A stretch of 64,000 nt of DNA, taken from NCBI GenBank assembly GCA_017409825.1, contig JAFQRZ010000005.1, positions 1 to 64,000 of the forward strand, in the 5' to 3' direction. The stretch comes from Agathobacter sp. (GTDB taxonomy: Bacteria; Bacillota; Clostridia; Lachnospirales; Lachnospiraceae). Under the pieces are notes generated by a model. That model did no database searches. It was given only the letters and a program-made list of their open reading frames with translations, and was not told the DNA's origin. The translations under genes were made by a program, and so were the position numbers. The first letter of the stretch is position 1, and every line of letters starts with the position of its first letter. Positions 6,847 through 14,440 of the stretch are shown piece by piece.

Positions 6847-8556
6847 ATGAGATACTCAAAAAGATATGTTGTTATTTCCATAATTTTATGTATGGTCTTT
6901 TTGTTTAAATTTCATATTTTGGAATTGGATGATGCAGAAGTAGGCATATTCCGTGGTGGCGAACTAAAGGAGGAGGTATGGTATCCTTTGGTTGCAAATG
7001 ATGTAAATGGTAAAGAATTGACGTTGATGATTGATAACAAATCCTATAGTAGCAAGAAGTATGATTTCTATATGGATGACAATCGAAATATCATGGTGCC
7101 AGTGACGATTTTGCGAGATGCCATGAATTGTAGTGCACATCTTTATAATGATAGTAAACTCTTGGTGGAAAAGCATAATCTGAATGCGATTCTTACGATA
7201 GACGAGCACGAGGCAATTAGTACCGGTGAGAAATTCACGGTGTCCTCTCCATTGGTAGAAATTGAGGGGGAATATTATGTCAGCCTGACAGATTTGTCAA
7301 AGATGCTGGGATATAAGTGTTCGTTTAGTTTTAAAGACAATACGTTTACCACGGCAGATACCTCTGAGAATGCCAATGCACTTCCAGCTAGCTATGATTT
7401 ACGAGACAGATATCGTATCTCTGCGATTCGCAATCAGGGGAAATACGGTACTTGCTGGGCATTTGGTGCATTAACGGCGATGGAATCAGCTTTGCTCCCA
7501 GAGGCTTCCTATATGTTCTCGGTGGACCACATGAGTATGAGTAATGCGTTCAATGTAACGCAGTATGACGGTGGGGAATATACCATGGGTATGGCATATC
7601 TAGCGGCATGGCAGGGACCAGTATACGAGAAGGATGATCCTTATGGAGATGGCGAGACGAATAGCGAGTTAAAGGCTGTAAAACATGTGCAGGAAATGCG
7701 TATTATCGCTTCTAAGGATATTGCGGCGATTAAAGAGGCTGTGTTTAAGTATGGAGGCGTACAGACCTCGCTGTATAGTGCTTTACGCAGTGCGACCAGC
7801 ACTTCCAAATATTATGATAGAAGCACCAATTCATATTGCTATATTGGTACTGCAAAACCAAATCATGAGGTTGTAATTATTGGTTGGGATGATAATTATT
7901 CTAAGGACAATTTTTCTATCCCATTGGATGGTGATGGAGCATTTATCTGTCAGAATAGCTGGGGTGAAAACTTTGGGGAAGATGGCGTGTTTTATGTGTC
8001 CTACTATGATACCAATATCGGCTCTCACAACGTAGTTTATACGCGAATTGACGGAGTAGATAATTACGATAATATCTACCAGAGCGATTTGTGTGGATGG
8101 GTTGGAAAAATGGGTTATGATAAAGAATCCATGTATGGTGCAAACGTATTTACTGCAGAAAAGGACGAAAATGTAGTGGCGGCAGCTTTTTATGCAACTG
8201 CACCAGACACGGAATATAAAATATATGTAGTAGAAAAGTTTATAAATGAAAGATCCTTTGATAATAAGATTTTGGTAGCAGAGGGAACCCTTGAGGATGC
8301 AGGGTATTACACTATAGATTTTGAGAAAGAAATTGCGGTGAAAAAGGAACAGAAATATGCAGTGGTAGTGTATGTATATACACCAGGTGCAACGCATCCG
8401 ATGGCGATAGAATATGATTCTGGCGATAAATTCCTGGATAACATTATTCTGGATGATGGCGAGGGTTATATCAGTTACTCTGGAAATCATTTTATAGATG
8501 TAAAAGAAAAACAAAATTGTAACCTTTGTATTAAAGCGTTTACAAATGATAGGTAA
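6847..8556 (+). CDS. Secreted/anchored papain-like cysteine protease with copper-amine-oxidase N-terminal-like domain
   Basis: 569 residues. Residues 6-25 form a hydrophobic signal or anchor. Residues about 60-170 look like the stalk-type Cu-amine-oxidase N-terminal domain used as a surface module. A C1A peptidase domain follows: Gln197 and Cys203 in NQGKYGTCWAFG, His340 in NHEVVIIGWDD and Asn370 in CQNSWGENFGEDG complete the catalytic set. The C-terminal third is probably the lectin-like beta domain common after such peptidases in Clostridia. It is followed 3 bp later by a cell-wall amidase gene, so both likely act outside the membrane. Confidence 0.9.
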   Translation: MRYSKRYVVISIILCMVFLFKFHILELDDAEVGIFRGGELKEEVWYPLVANDVNGKELTLMIDNKSYSSKKYDFYMDDNRNIMVPVTILRDAMNCSAHLYNDSKLLVEKHNLNAILTIDEHEAISTGEKFTVSSPLVEIEGEYYVSLTDLSKMLGYKCSFSFKDNTFTTADTSENANALPASYDLRDRYRISAIRNQGKYGTCWAFGALTAMESALLPEASYMFSVDHMSMSNAFNVTQYDGGEYTMGMAYLAAWQGPVYEKDDPYGDGETNSELKAVKHVQEMRIIASKDIAAIKEAVFKYGGVQTSLYSALRSATSTSKYYDRSTNSYCYIGTAKPNHEVVIIGWDDNYSKDNFSIPLDGDGAFICQNSWGENFGEDGVFYVSYYDTNIGSHNVVYTRIDGVDNYDNIYQSDLCGWVGKMGYDKESMYGANVFTAEKDENVVAAAFYATAPDTEYKIYVVEKFINERSFDNKILVAEGTLEDAGYYTIDFEKEIAVKKEQKYAVVVYVYTPGATHPMAIEYDSGDKFLDNIILDDGEGYISYSGNHFIDVKEKQNCNLCIKAFTNDR

Positions 8557-8558
8557 AG

Positions 8559-9593
8559 ATGGAACGAAAAATACTTAAGTGGACAACCTGGTGTTTTGGA
8601 ATGCTGACGGTAGTGATGTGTGCCGGGCTGTATTTCATGCCTGCTTATAAAGAGGGGTTTACAGCAGCAATATGGGATATACCGGATTTTGGGGTTCAGG
8701 AATCGCCAGTTGAAATTGAAGAGGACGTAGTGCTGAAGGATGATAAATTGAATATCGAATTGCCGGAGGGGGTACAGGGACCGGATGTCGAAATTACGAA
8801 TGATTATATCAATCATACGGTTTGTGTGCGTTTTCCAAAGGCGATAGACAATTATTCAGAAAATTATATGGTTCAGGGCAGCAGTGACCATATTGCAAAC
8901 CTATCCTATTACAAGGATGGTGGACAAGGTGTGCTTGAGATTAAACTGGATAAGGCTTGCGAGCATTTCTATTCGTATAAAGATGGCTTTTTGCGAATGG
9001 AATTTAAGGATTTGCATGAGGTATATGAAAAAATCGTTGTTGTCGATGCGGGCCATGGCGGTTCTCAGCCAGGAGCAGTAAAAAAAGACATTTATGAAAA
9101 ACATTTAAATTTAGATATCGTCTTAAAGTTAAAGGAACTGTTGGATGAGGTAGACGAGAAAAAATTGAAAGTGTTCTATACGAGATTGGAGGATACCAAT
9201 CCATCCCTGATGGATCGTGCATATATGGCAAACCAGCTAGATGCGAATTTGTTCATCAGTGTACATAACAATGCTTCTGCGGATGGCAAATTCAGTAGTT
9301 TGAATGGTACGATGGTCTTATACAGCCCAGATGAAGACGATGATTCCAGCAAGCGTTTGGCCCAGATTTGTTTGGAAAATGTAAATGCAAGTACAGGAAG
9401 TAAGGACCTTGGACTTGTAGAGGCAGATCATATTTATATTATAAGAACCAGTGAAGTGCCGGTGGCATTGATAGAAGTTGGGTATATGACGAATACAACA
9501 GAATTAGACAATCTATGTACACCAGAGTATCAAAAAAAGGTGGCACAGGGAATTTACAACGCAATTATGCAGGCATTTGAGGAAGGATTCTAG
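8559..9593 (+). CDS. N-acetylmuramoyl-L-alanine amidase (Amidase_3)
   Basis: Zinc amidase that cuts the amide bond between muramic acid and the stem peptide of peptidoglycan. N-terminal hydrophobic segment at residues 7-25 gives export or anchoring. The catalytic domain covers about residues 158-344: VVDAGHGG (zinc ligand His166), the glutamate in IYEKHLNLDI, SVHNNAS (zinc His) and ALIEVGYMTN (catalytic Glu). The middle region resembles an AMIN-type wall-binding module, though weakly. Coupled to the cysteine protease upstream and rdgB downstream, each only 2 bp apart. Confidence 0.93.
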   Translation: MERKILKWTTWCFGMLTVVMCAGLYFMPAYKEGFTAAIWDIPDFGVQESPVEIEEDVVLKDDKLNIELPEGVQGPDVEITNDYINHTVCVRFPKAIDNYSENYMVQGSSDHIANLSYYKDGGQGVLEIKLDKACEHFYSYKDGFLRMEFKDLHEVYEKIVVVDAGHGGSQPGAVKKDIYEKHLNLDIVLKLKELLDEVDEKKLKVFYTRLEDTNPSLMDRAYMANQLDANLFISVHNNASADGKFSSLNGTMVLYSPDEDDDSSKRLAQICLENVNASTGSKDLGLVEADHIYIIRTSEVPVALIEVGYMTNTTELDNLCTPEYQKKVAQGIYNAIMQAFEEGF

Positions 9594-9595
9594 GA

Positions 9596-10195
9596 ATGAA
9601 ACAGATTATTTTTGCAACAGGAAATAAAGATAAAATGCGAGAAATCCGTGAGATTATGGCGGATGTGGATGTCGAAGTGCTTTCTATGAAGGAAGCAGGC
9701 ATTGTAGTAGATGTAGTCGAAGATGGGACAACTTTTGAGGAAAATTCATTGATTAAAGCGAAGGCGATTGCAGAACATACGGATGCGATTGTGTTGGCGG
9801 ATGATTCTGGCTTGGAAATTGATTACTTAGATAAAGCACCAGGGGTATATTCCGCCCGCTTTATGGGAGAAGATACCTCCTATGACATCAAAAATCAGGC
9901 ATTAATCGATAAGTTGGACGGCGTGCCAAAGGAAGACCGTACTGCTCGATTCGTATGTGCAATTGGAGCTGTTTTGCCAAATAAAGAAACCTTGGTAGTG
10001 CGAGAAACGATGGAAGGTTACATTGGTTATGAAGCAGAGGGAGAAAATGGATTCGGATATGACCCAATTTTCTTCTTAGATGAATTTGGATGCTCATCTG
10101 CAGCACTTTCGCGCGAACAGAAGAATGCAATCAGCCATCGTGGCAAGGCATTAAGAGCAATGAAAGATATTTTATTAGACCGCGGAGCCCTGTAA
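9596..10195 (+). CDS. rdgB: XTP/dITP diphosphatase (HAM1 family)
   Basis: House-cleaning nucleotide pyrophosphatase that converts dITP, ITP and XTP to monophosphates, keeping deaminated purines out of DNA and RNA. Seen: FATGNKDKMREI at the N-terminus, ADDSGLEID, GENGFGYDPIFF and SHRGKAL near the C-terminus, all diagnostic. 199 residues, full length. A GC-rich hairpin GGAGCCCT/AGGGTTCC covers the stop codon (10183-10208) but lacks a good T-run; it may act as a weak terminator before the tRNA promoter. Functionally it complements the deoxyinosine glycosylase at 3348. Confidence 0.96.
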   Translation: MKQIIFATGNKDKMREIREIMADVDVEVLSMKEAGIVVDVVEDGTTFEENSLIKAKAIAEHTDAIVLADDSGLEIDYLDKAPGVYSARFMGEDTSYDIKNQALIDKLDGVPKEDRTARFVCAIGAVLPNKETLVVRETMEGYIGYEAEGENGFGYDPIFFLDEFGCSSAALSREQKNAISHRGKALRAMKDILLDRGAL

Positions 10196-10249
10196 AATCA
10201 AGGGTTCCGGGCCTTTTGAAAAAAAGTTGAAAAAAATTTAATTTTTTTG

Positions 10250-10278
10250 TTGACATTAGGTAGATGCTATGATATTAT
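10250..10278 (+). promoter_or_regulatory. Sigma-A promoter of second tRNA cluster
   Basis: Consensus -35 TTGACA (10250-10255), 17-bp spacer, -10 TATTAT (10273-10278), preceded by an A/T-rich UP-like stretch. Start site predicted near 10285. Confidence 0.88.
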
Positions 10279-10317
10279 AAATTTCGCGTCAGGGAAATGA
10301 CAGAAATTAAATACCTA

Positions 10318-10392
10318 CGGGGTGTGGCTCAGCTTGGCTAGAGCGCTTGTTTTGGGAACAAGAGGTCGCAGGTTCGAATCCTGTCACCCCGA
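10318..10392 (+). tRNA. tRNA-Pro (TGG)
   Basis: Acceptor CGGGGTG/CACCCCG, anticodon loop TTTGGGA. CCA not encoded. Confidence 0.97.
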
Positions 10393-10399
10393 CTTTTAT

Positions 10400-10470
10400 G
10401 CGGGTGTAGTTCAATGGTAGAACACTAGCCTTCCAAGCTAGATACGTGGGTTCGATTCCCATCACCCGCT
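10400..10470 (+). tRNA. tRNA-Gly (TCC)
   Basis: Acceptor GCGGGTG/CACCCGC, anticodon loop CTTCCAA. CCA not encoded. Confidence 0.97.
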
Positions 10471-10472
10471 TT

Positions 10473-10489
10473 GATATTGCAAAAATATC
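10473..10489 (+). other. Inter-tRNA stem-loop
   Basis: GATATT-GCAAA-AATATC between tRNA-Gly and tRNA-Arg. Confidence 0.45.
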
Positions 10490-10493
10490 TTAT

Positions 10494-10567
<74 letters not shown>

Positions 10568-10570
10568 TTA

Positions 10571-10595
10571 TTTATGACTCATATAGGAGCATAAA
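10571..10595 (+). other. Inter-tRNA stem-loop
   Basis: TTTATG-A-CTC pairs with GAG-CATAAA around a 6-nt loop, one bulged A. Confidence 0.45.
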
Positions 10596-10602
10596 TATAT
10601 AT

Positions 10603-10677
10603 GGTGGGTATAGCGCAGTTGGTTAGCGCGCCAGATTGTGGCTCTGGAGGCCATGGGTTCGAATCCCATTATCCACC
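10603..10677 (+). tRNA. tRNA-His (GTG)
   Basis: Anticodon loop TTGTGGC. The extra 5' G (10603, position -1) faces C73, the hallmark of bacterial tRNA-His. CCA not encoded. Confidence 0.96.
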
Positions 10678-10679
10678 CT

Positions 10680-10693
10680 GTTGCGGTAGCAAC
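10680..10693 (+). other. Inter-tRNA stem-loop
   Basis: GTTGC-GGTA-GCAAC hairpin between tRNA-His and tRNA-Gln. Confidence 0.6.
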
Positions 10694-10700
10694 ATAATGT

Positions 10701-10772
10701 TGGGCTATCGCCAAGCGGTAAGGCACAGGGTTTTGATCCCTGCATTCGCTGGTTCGAATCCAGCTAGCCCAG
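10701..10772 (+). tRNA. tRNA-Gln (TTG)
   Basis: Acceptor TGGGCTA/TAGCCCA, anticodon loop TTTTGAT. CCA not encoded. Confidence 0.97.
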
Positions 10773-10802
10773 CTTTTTATTGGGACCGCAAATGATAAAT
10801 AT

Positions 10803-10875
10803 GGGATATTAGCTCAGTTGGTAGAGCACTTGACTTTTAATCAAGTTGTCCGGGGTTCGAATCCCCGATGTCTCA
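10803..10875 (+). tRNA. tRNA-Lys (TTT)
   Basis: Acceptor GGGATAT/ATGTCTC with two G-U pairs, anticodon loop CTTTTAA. Last of six tRNAs. CCA not encoded. Confidence 0.97.
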
Positions 10876-10883
10876 TTGAAACG

Positions 10884-10915
10884 AAAAAGAGTATCGCATT
10901 CGCGATACTCTTTTT
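10884..10915 (+). terminator. Bidirectional terminator
   Basis: AAAAAGAGTATCGC/GCGATACTCTTTTT with an ATTC loop ends the tRNA cluster; the A-run on the left gives a T-run for the convergent gene at 10919-11827 as well. Confidence 0.93.
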
Positions 10916-10918
10916 ATT

Positions 10919-11827
10919 TTATTCCAATTTCAATCTCACAAACAACGGAAAATGATCACTTGTATAAACACCATCATATACTGCCTGAATGACTTCGTAC
11001 GATAATACCTCGAAACTCTCTGGTGAAATCATCACATAGTCAATACATTCTCGATCTAATGCTTCGCCCCAATTCTGGTAGGTGCAGCTCTTCATCGTGT
11101 TTTCTGTTTCGTATTTCGCATCCAGGAATGCTTCTGTTGCACTCTGGTAGGTTTCAGAGCTTTCTTCTGCATTCAAATCTCCCATCAGCACGGCAGGAAG
11201 TCCGCCAAACTCTTTAATCTTGTCTAAAACGACTTGAATGCCTTTAATGCGTGCTTCGTCGCTTACATGGTCTAAATGTGTGTTAAATACGACAAATTCC
11301 TTTTCTGTAGCCTTCTCTTTTAGAATTACATACGAGCAAATGCGGTAGTGGGCAGCGCCCCAGTCCTTGCTCATGACATCTGGCGTTTCAGATAGCCAGA
11401 AAGAGCCTTTGTCAATTAAGGTGTAAAGTGTTGTGCTATAAAAGATAGGACAGCCTTCTGCATTGATGGTTTCCTCGCGATAGGTAATGATAGAATCAAA
11501 GCCTGGCATGGTTTCTACGAGGTAATCATACTGCCAGCTAGTAACCTCTTGAAAACCGATGATGTTTGGTGCGGCAGCTTCAATACTGTCTATGAGTAAG
11601 TCTGCTCGGTAGAACCAGTTTTTCTTGCCAAGGTCTAGCGGACTTAAACAGCGGACATTGTAGTTCATGATTCGAATTTCGTTTGTGTTCGCTGATACAT
11701 CAATTGTGACTTCTTCTTTATTGCCAAGGTAATGTGGGAAATACCAAAACATCAGAATTGCCCATCCAAGCAAAATCGTAAGAAGTAAAATTCCAATTGC
11801 AGCTAAAATTTTTTTCAGTATCTTCAT
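10919..11827 (-). CDS. Membrane-anchored endonuclease/exonuclease/phosphatase-fold protein
   Basis: Residues about 5-27 form one transmembrane anchor, then an EEP (DNase I-like) domain outside the membrane. Seen: RIMNYNVRC (metal-site Asn), IGFQEVTSW (metal Glu), the VVFNTHLDHVS block, LMGDLNAEE and the terminal TSDHFPLF catalytic Asp-His. Substrate could be DNA, a phosphoinositide-like lipid or another phosphodiester; it cannot be told here. The frame starts at 11845, but GGAG 7 nt before the ATG at 11827 (MKILKKIL) marks the likely start. Lies 21 bp downstream of the YitT gene and probably in one operon with it. Confidence 0.88.
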   Translation of the reverse strand: MKILKKILAAIGILLLTILLGWAILMFWYFPHYLGNKEEVTIDVSANTNEIRIMNYNVRCLSPLDLGKKNWFYRADLLIDSIEAAAPNIIGFQEVTSWQYDYLVETMPGFDSIITYREETINAEGCPIFYSTTLYTLIDKGSFWLSETPDVMSKDWGAAHYRICSYVILKEKATEKEFVVFNTHLDHVSDEARIKGIQVVLDKIKEFGGLPAVLMGDLNAEESSETYQSATEAFLDAKYETENTMKSCTYQNWGEALDRECIDYVMISPESFEVLSYEVIQAVYDGVYTSDHFPLFVRLKLE

Positions 11828-11848
11828 AATATTCTCCATTTCCATAAT

Positions 11849-12709
11849 TTAATCCTTTGGTTTGTGGTAAAAACGGCCCTTGACCTGTTCTGTTTTAATG
11901 GTATTGATGAAAGCATTTTCGTCGACTCCTTTAATGGCAGAAATGACGCGTCCGCTTTCGTGGGTGGATACGACGGAATAAACGACGCTGCGGGCATCTC
12001 CTTTATAGGAACCCTCACCATGCATGATGGTGGCTCCGTGGTTGGAGATATCAGAAATAGCAGCACAGACTTCTGCCGCTTTGTTGGTTACGATAAACAG
12101 GGTTTGCTGCTGATATTGTTTGTAGAGCATGTGCAGCACCTGTGTGGATGCATATTGGAAAATAATTGAGTACAGGGCAATATCCCAGCCGAAGAGGATG
12201 CCGCCAAGGCCGACGATGACGGTGTTGATTCCGAGAACGATATTGAAGGAATCCGTACCAGTTTTTTGCGAAATGTAGATAGAGATAAAATCTGTTCCAC
12301 CAGTCGTTGCGTCAACACGCAGACATTGGCTGATGGCAAAGCCATTGATGATACCACCGAAGATACTAATGAGCAAAATATCGTAGGTTACGACGATGCT
12401 TGGTATCAAGTCGGTAAAGATACCGGTAAGGAAAATCATCAAGCAGGAATACAGTGTGAATTTTTTGCCAATATAACGGAAACCTATATAGATAGGAATA
12501 CAGTTGATAAGGATATTTAGAATCGTATATGGGATTTCTAGTTGGAAAAAGGTCTCGAATGCTCGTTGCATCAAAATAGTAAGACCTGTAGCACCTCCGG
12601 GAACCAGTGCTCCAGTTTGCACGAATGTCTTGATGTTGGTAGCCATGATAAGAGCGGATACACAAATGGTTAAAATACGAACTGCTTCTTTTTTGATTGA
12701 CGGTTTCAT
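11849..12709 (-). CDS. YitT family membrane protein (DUF161/DUF2179)
   Basis: About 286 residues. Five hydrophobic helices form the YitT_membrane part (GALVPGGATGLTILMQ, a GIINGFAISQCLRV helix and a GGTDFIS motif are typical). A soluble DUF2179 domain at the C-terminus (TLFIVTNKAAEVCAAI onward) probably senses a ligand. Family function is unknown. The frame opens at 12781, but the GAGG site 8 nt ahead of ATG 12709 (MKPSIKKEAVRIL) decides the start. A sigma-A promoter lies at 12753-12781. Confidence 0.9.
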   Translation of the reverse strand: MKPSIKKEAVRILTICVSALIMATNIKTFVQTGALVPGGATGLTILMQRAFETFFQLEIPYTILNILINCIPIYIGFRYIGKKFTLYSCLMIFLTGIFTDLIPSIVVTYDILLISIFGGIINGFAISQCLRVDATTGGTDFISIYISQKTGTDSFNIVLGINTVIVGLGGILFGWDIALYSIIFQYASTQVLHMLYKQYQQQTLFIVTNKAAEVCAAISDISNHGATIMHGEGSYKGDARSVVYSVVSTHESGRVISAIKGVDENAFINTIKTEQVKGRFYHKPKD

Positions 12710-12752
12710 ATATTTATCCTCAGTAAGAAATATTTTGTTACTTCTAACTTGA

Positions 12753-12781
12753 ATTATAGTCTTTTTATAAGGCTTCGACAA
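12753..12781 (-). promoter_or_regulatory. Sigma-A promoter for YitT/EEP operon
   Basis: On the minus strand TTGTCG (12781-12776), 17-bp spacer, TATAAT (12758-12753). Confidence 0.75.
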
Positions 12782-12814
12782 CTGTTTTTCTTGGGCATTT
12801 TAGAAAAAATTAAC

Positions 12815-12842
12815 TTGACCGAAATGCTACATGATTTATAAT
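12815..12842 (+). promoter_or_regulatory. Sigma-A promoter for flavoprotein/ABC exporter operon
   Basis: TTGACC (12815-12820), 16-bp spacer, TATAAT (12837-12842), 32 bp before the start codon. Confidence 0.8.
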
Positions 12843-12873
12843 AAATATATCTTATTTTGAAAATGGAGATAGT

Positions 12874-13728
12874 ATGCGATACGATTGTATAATTATTGGG
12901 AGCGGGCCAGCAGGTTTGTCGGCTGCGATTAATTTAAAAACATATCAGAAGAACTTTTTATGGTTTGGAAATGCGAGCTTAAGTGAAAAGGTACAGAAGG
13001 CGGAAAAGGTAGTGAATTACCCAGGTATGCCTGAGATAACAGGGCAGGAACTTGCGGAGGCGTTTGTGGAGCATAAGGAGAGCCAAGGGCTTGAGATTTT
13101 AGATAAAATTGTAAGTAGCATCTATGACATGGGTGGCTATTACAATGTGATGGCGGAAAATCAGTTTTACGAAACAGATACGATTATTCTGGCGATGGGT
13201 GTCGTGGCAGCCAATCAGTATGCGGGAGAAGCTGAATTTGTGGGCAGAGGCGTAAGCTACTGTGCGACCTGTGACGGAATGCTGTATAAGGGGAAAACGA
13301 TTGCAGTAGTGGCAACCTCAGAACGTTTTGAGCATGAAATTGAGTTTTTAGCAGATTTGGCGGAAAAAGTATATCTTTTCCCATATTATAAGGACTGCAA
13401 AATCGAAAGAGAAAATGTTGAGTTTATAAAGAAACCAATCAAGGAAGTAAAAGGTGGCTTCCGTGCAGAGCAGTTAGTGCTTGGAGATGGAACGGAATTG
13501 GGTGTAGATGGCATCTTTATTATGCGCAATGCGATTGCACCAACAACGCTTTTGAACAAGTTAGAAGTAGTAGACGGACACATCGAAGTGAATCGACAGA
13601 TGGAGACCAATATAAAGGGTGTATTTGCGGCAGGGGACTGTACAGGAAAGCCGTACCAGTATGCGAAGGCTGTTGGGGAAGGAAATGTGGCAGCACATAG
13701 TGTGATTGAATACTTAGGAGAGAAATAA
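12874..13728 (+). CDS. Thioredoxin-reductase-like flavoprotein lacking canonical NADPH motifs
   Basis: 284 residues. FAD site GSGPAGLSAA at 9-18, redox-active YCATCDG with Cys130 and Cys133, and C-terminal FAD loop VFAAGDCTGKPYQYA are all present. The NADPH domain is degenerate: where TrxB has GGGxSA this protein has VVATSERFEHE, and the HRRxxxR motif is replaced by FPYYKDCKI. By analogy with ferredoxin-dependent flavin thioredoxin reductases of Clostridia, it may take electrons from something other than NADPH; this is inference. Its stop overlaps the next ATG by one base (TAATG), so it is coupled to the ABC exporter. Confidence 0.85.
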   Translation: MRYDCIIIGSGPAGLSAAINLKTYQKNFLWFGNASLSEKVQKAEKVVNYPGMPEITGQELAEAFVEHKESQGLEILDKIVSSIYDMGGYYNVMAENQFYETDTIILAMGVVAANQYAGEAEFVGRGVSYCATCDGMLYKGKTIAVVATSERFEHEIEFLADLAEKVYLFPYYKDCKIERENVEFIKKPIKEVKGGFRAEQLVLGDGTELGVDGIFIMRNAIAPTTLLNKLEVVDGHIEVNRQMETNIKGVFAAGDCTGKPYQYAKAVGEGNVAAHSVIEYLGEK

Positions 13729-14429
13729 TGGCATATATTGAGTTTAATCATATTTCAAAAGAATATACGACAGGGGAAAATACCATCAAGGCGTTGGATG
13801 ATGCTTCCTTTTTCGTAGAAAAGGGGGAACTGGCAGTTGTGCTTGGAAGCTCTGGTGCAGGTAAGACAACTGCGCTCAATATTTTGGGAGGCATGGATAC
13901 GGCGACCTCCGGTCAGGTAGTGGTAGATGGTAATGATGTGACCAAATACAATAAGCATCAGCTTGTAGGATATCGTAGAACGGATATCGGTTTCGTGTTC
14001 CAGTTCTATAATCTGGTGCCAAACCTGACGGCTTTGGAAAACGTAGAGCTGGCAGTACAGGTTTGTAAGGATGCGTTGGATGCATCGGAAACATTGGATA
14101 AGGTTGGTTTAGGAGAACGAAAAGATAACTTCCCAGCTCAGTTGTCCGGTGGTGAGCAGCAGCGTGTATCTATTGCCAGAGCGCTTGCAAAGAATCCGAA
14201 GCTTTTGCTTTGTGATGAGCCAACTGGTGCCTTGGATTATAATACAGGTAAGCAGATTTTACAGCTTTTGCAGGATACCTGTCGTAAGGAAGGGATTACG
14301 GTTGTGTTGATTACGCATAACTCAGCGATTGCTCCAATGGCGGATCGTTTGATTCGTTTTAAGAGTGGGAAAGTAATCGAAATGTCAGTAAATAAAAATC
14401 CAGTATCGATTGCAAATATTGAATGGTAG
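13728..14429 (+). CDS. ABC transporter ATP-binding protein (MacB/LolD type)
   Basis: 233-residue ATPase paired with an FtsX-like permease. Walker [11 protein letters not shown]-loop region [17 protein letters not shown], signature LSGGEQQR, Walker [13 protein letters not shown] and switch His in LITHNS are intact. This class drives mechanotransmission or extrusion at the membrane rather than import. Start codon overlaps the stop of the flavoprotein gene. Only 11 bp separate it from the permease gene. Confidence 0.95.
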   Translation: MAYIEFNHISKEYTTGENTIKALDDASFFVEKGELAVVLGSSGAGKTTALNILGGMDTATSGQVVVDGNDVTKYNKHQLVGYRRTDIGFVFQFYNLVPNLTALENVELAVQVCKDALDASETLDKVGLGERKDNFPAQLSGGEQQRVSIARALAKNPKLLLCDEPTGALDYNTGKQILQLLQDTCRKEGITVVLITHNSAIAPMADRLIRFKSGKVIEMSVNKNPVSIANIEW

Positions 14430-14440
14430 TGAGGATTTAG

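Noticed and set aside
10601..10795. Plus-strand frame of 64 codons over tRNA-His and tRNA-Gln
   Set aside because: Entirely overlaps two clear tRNA genes.
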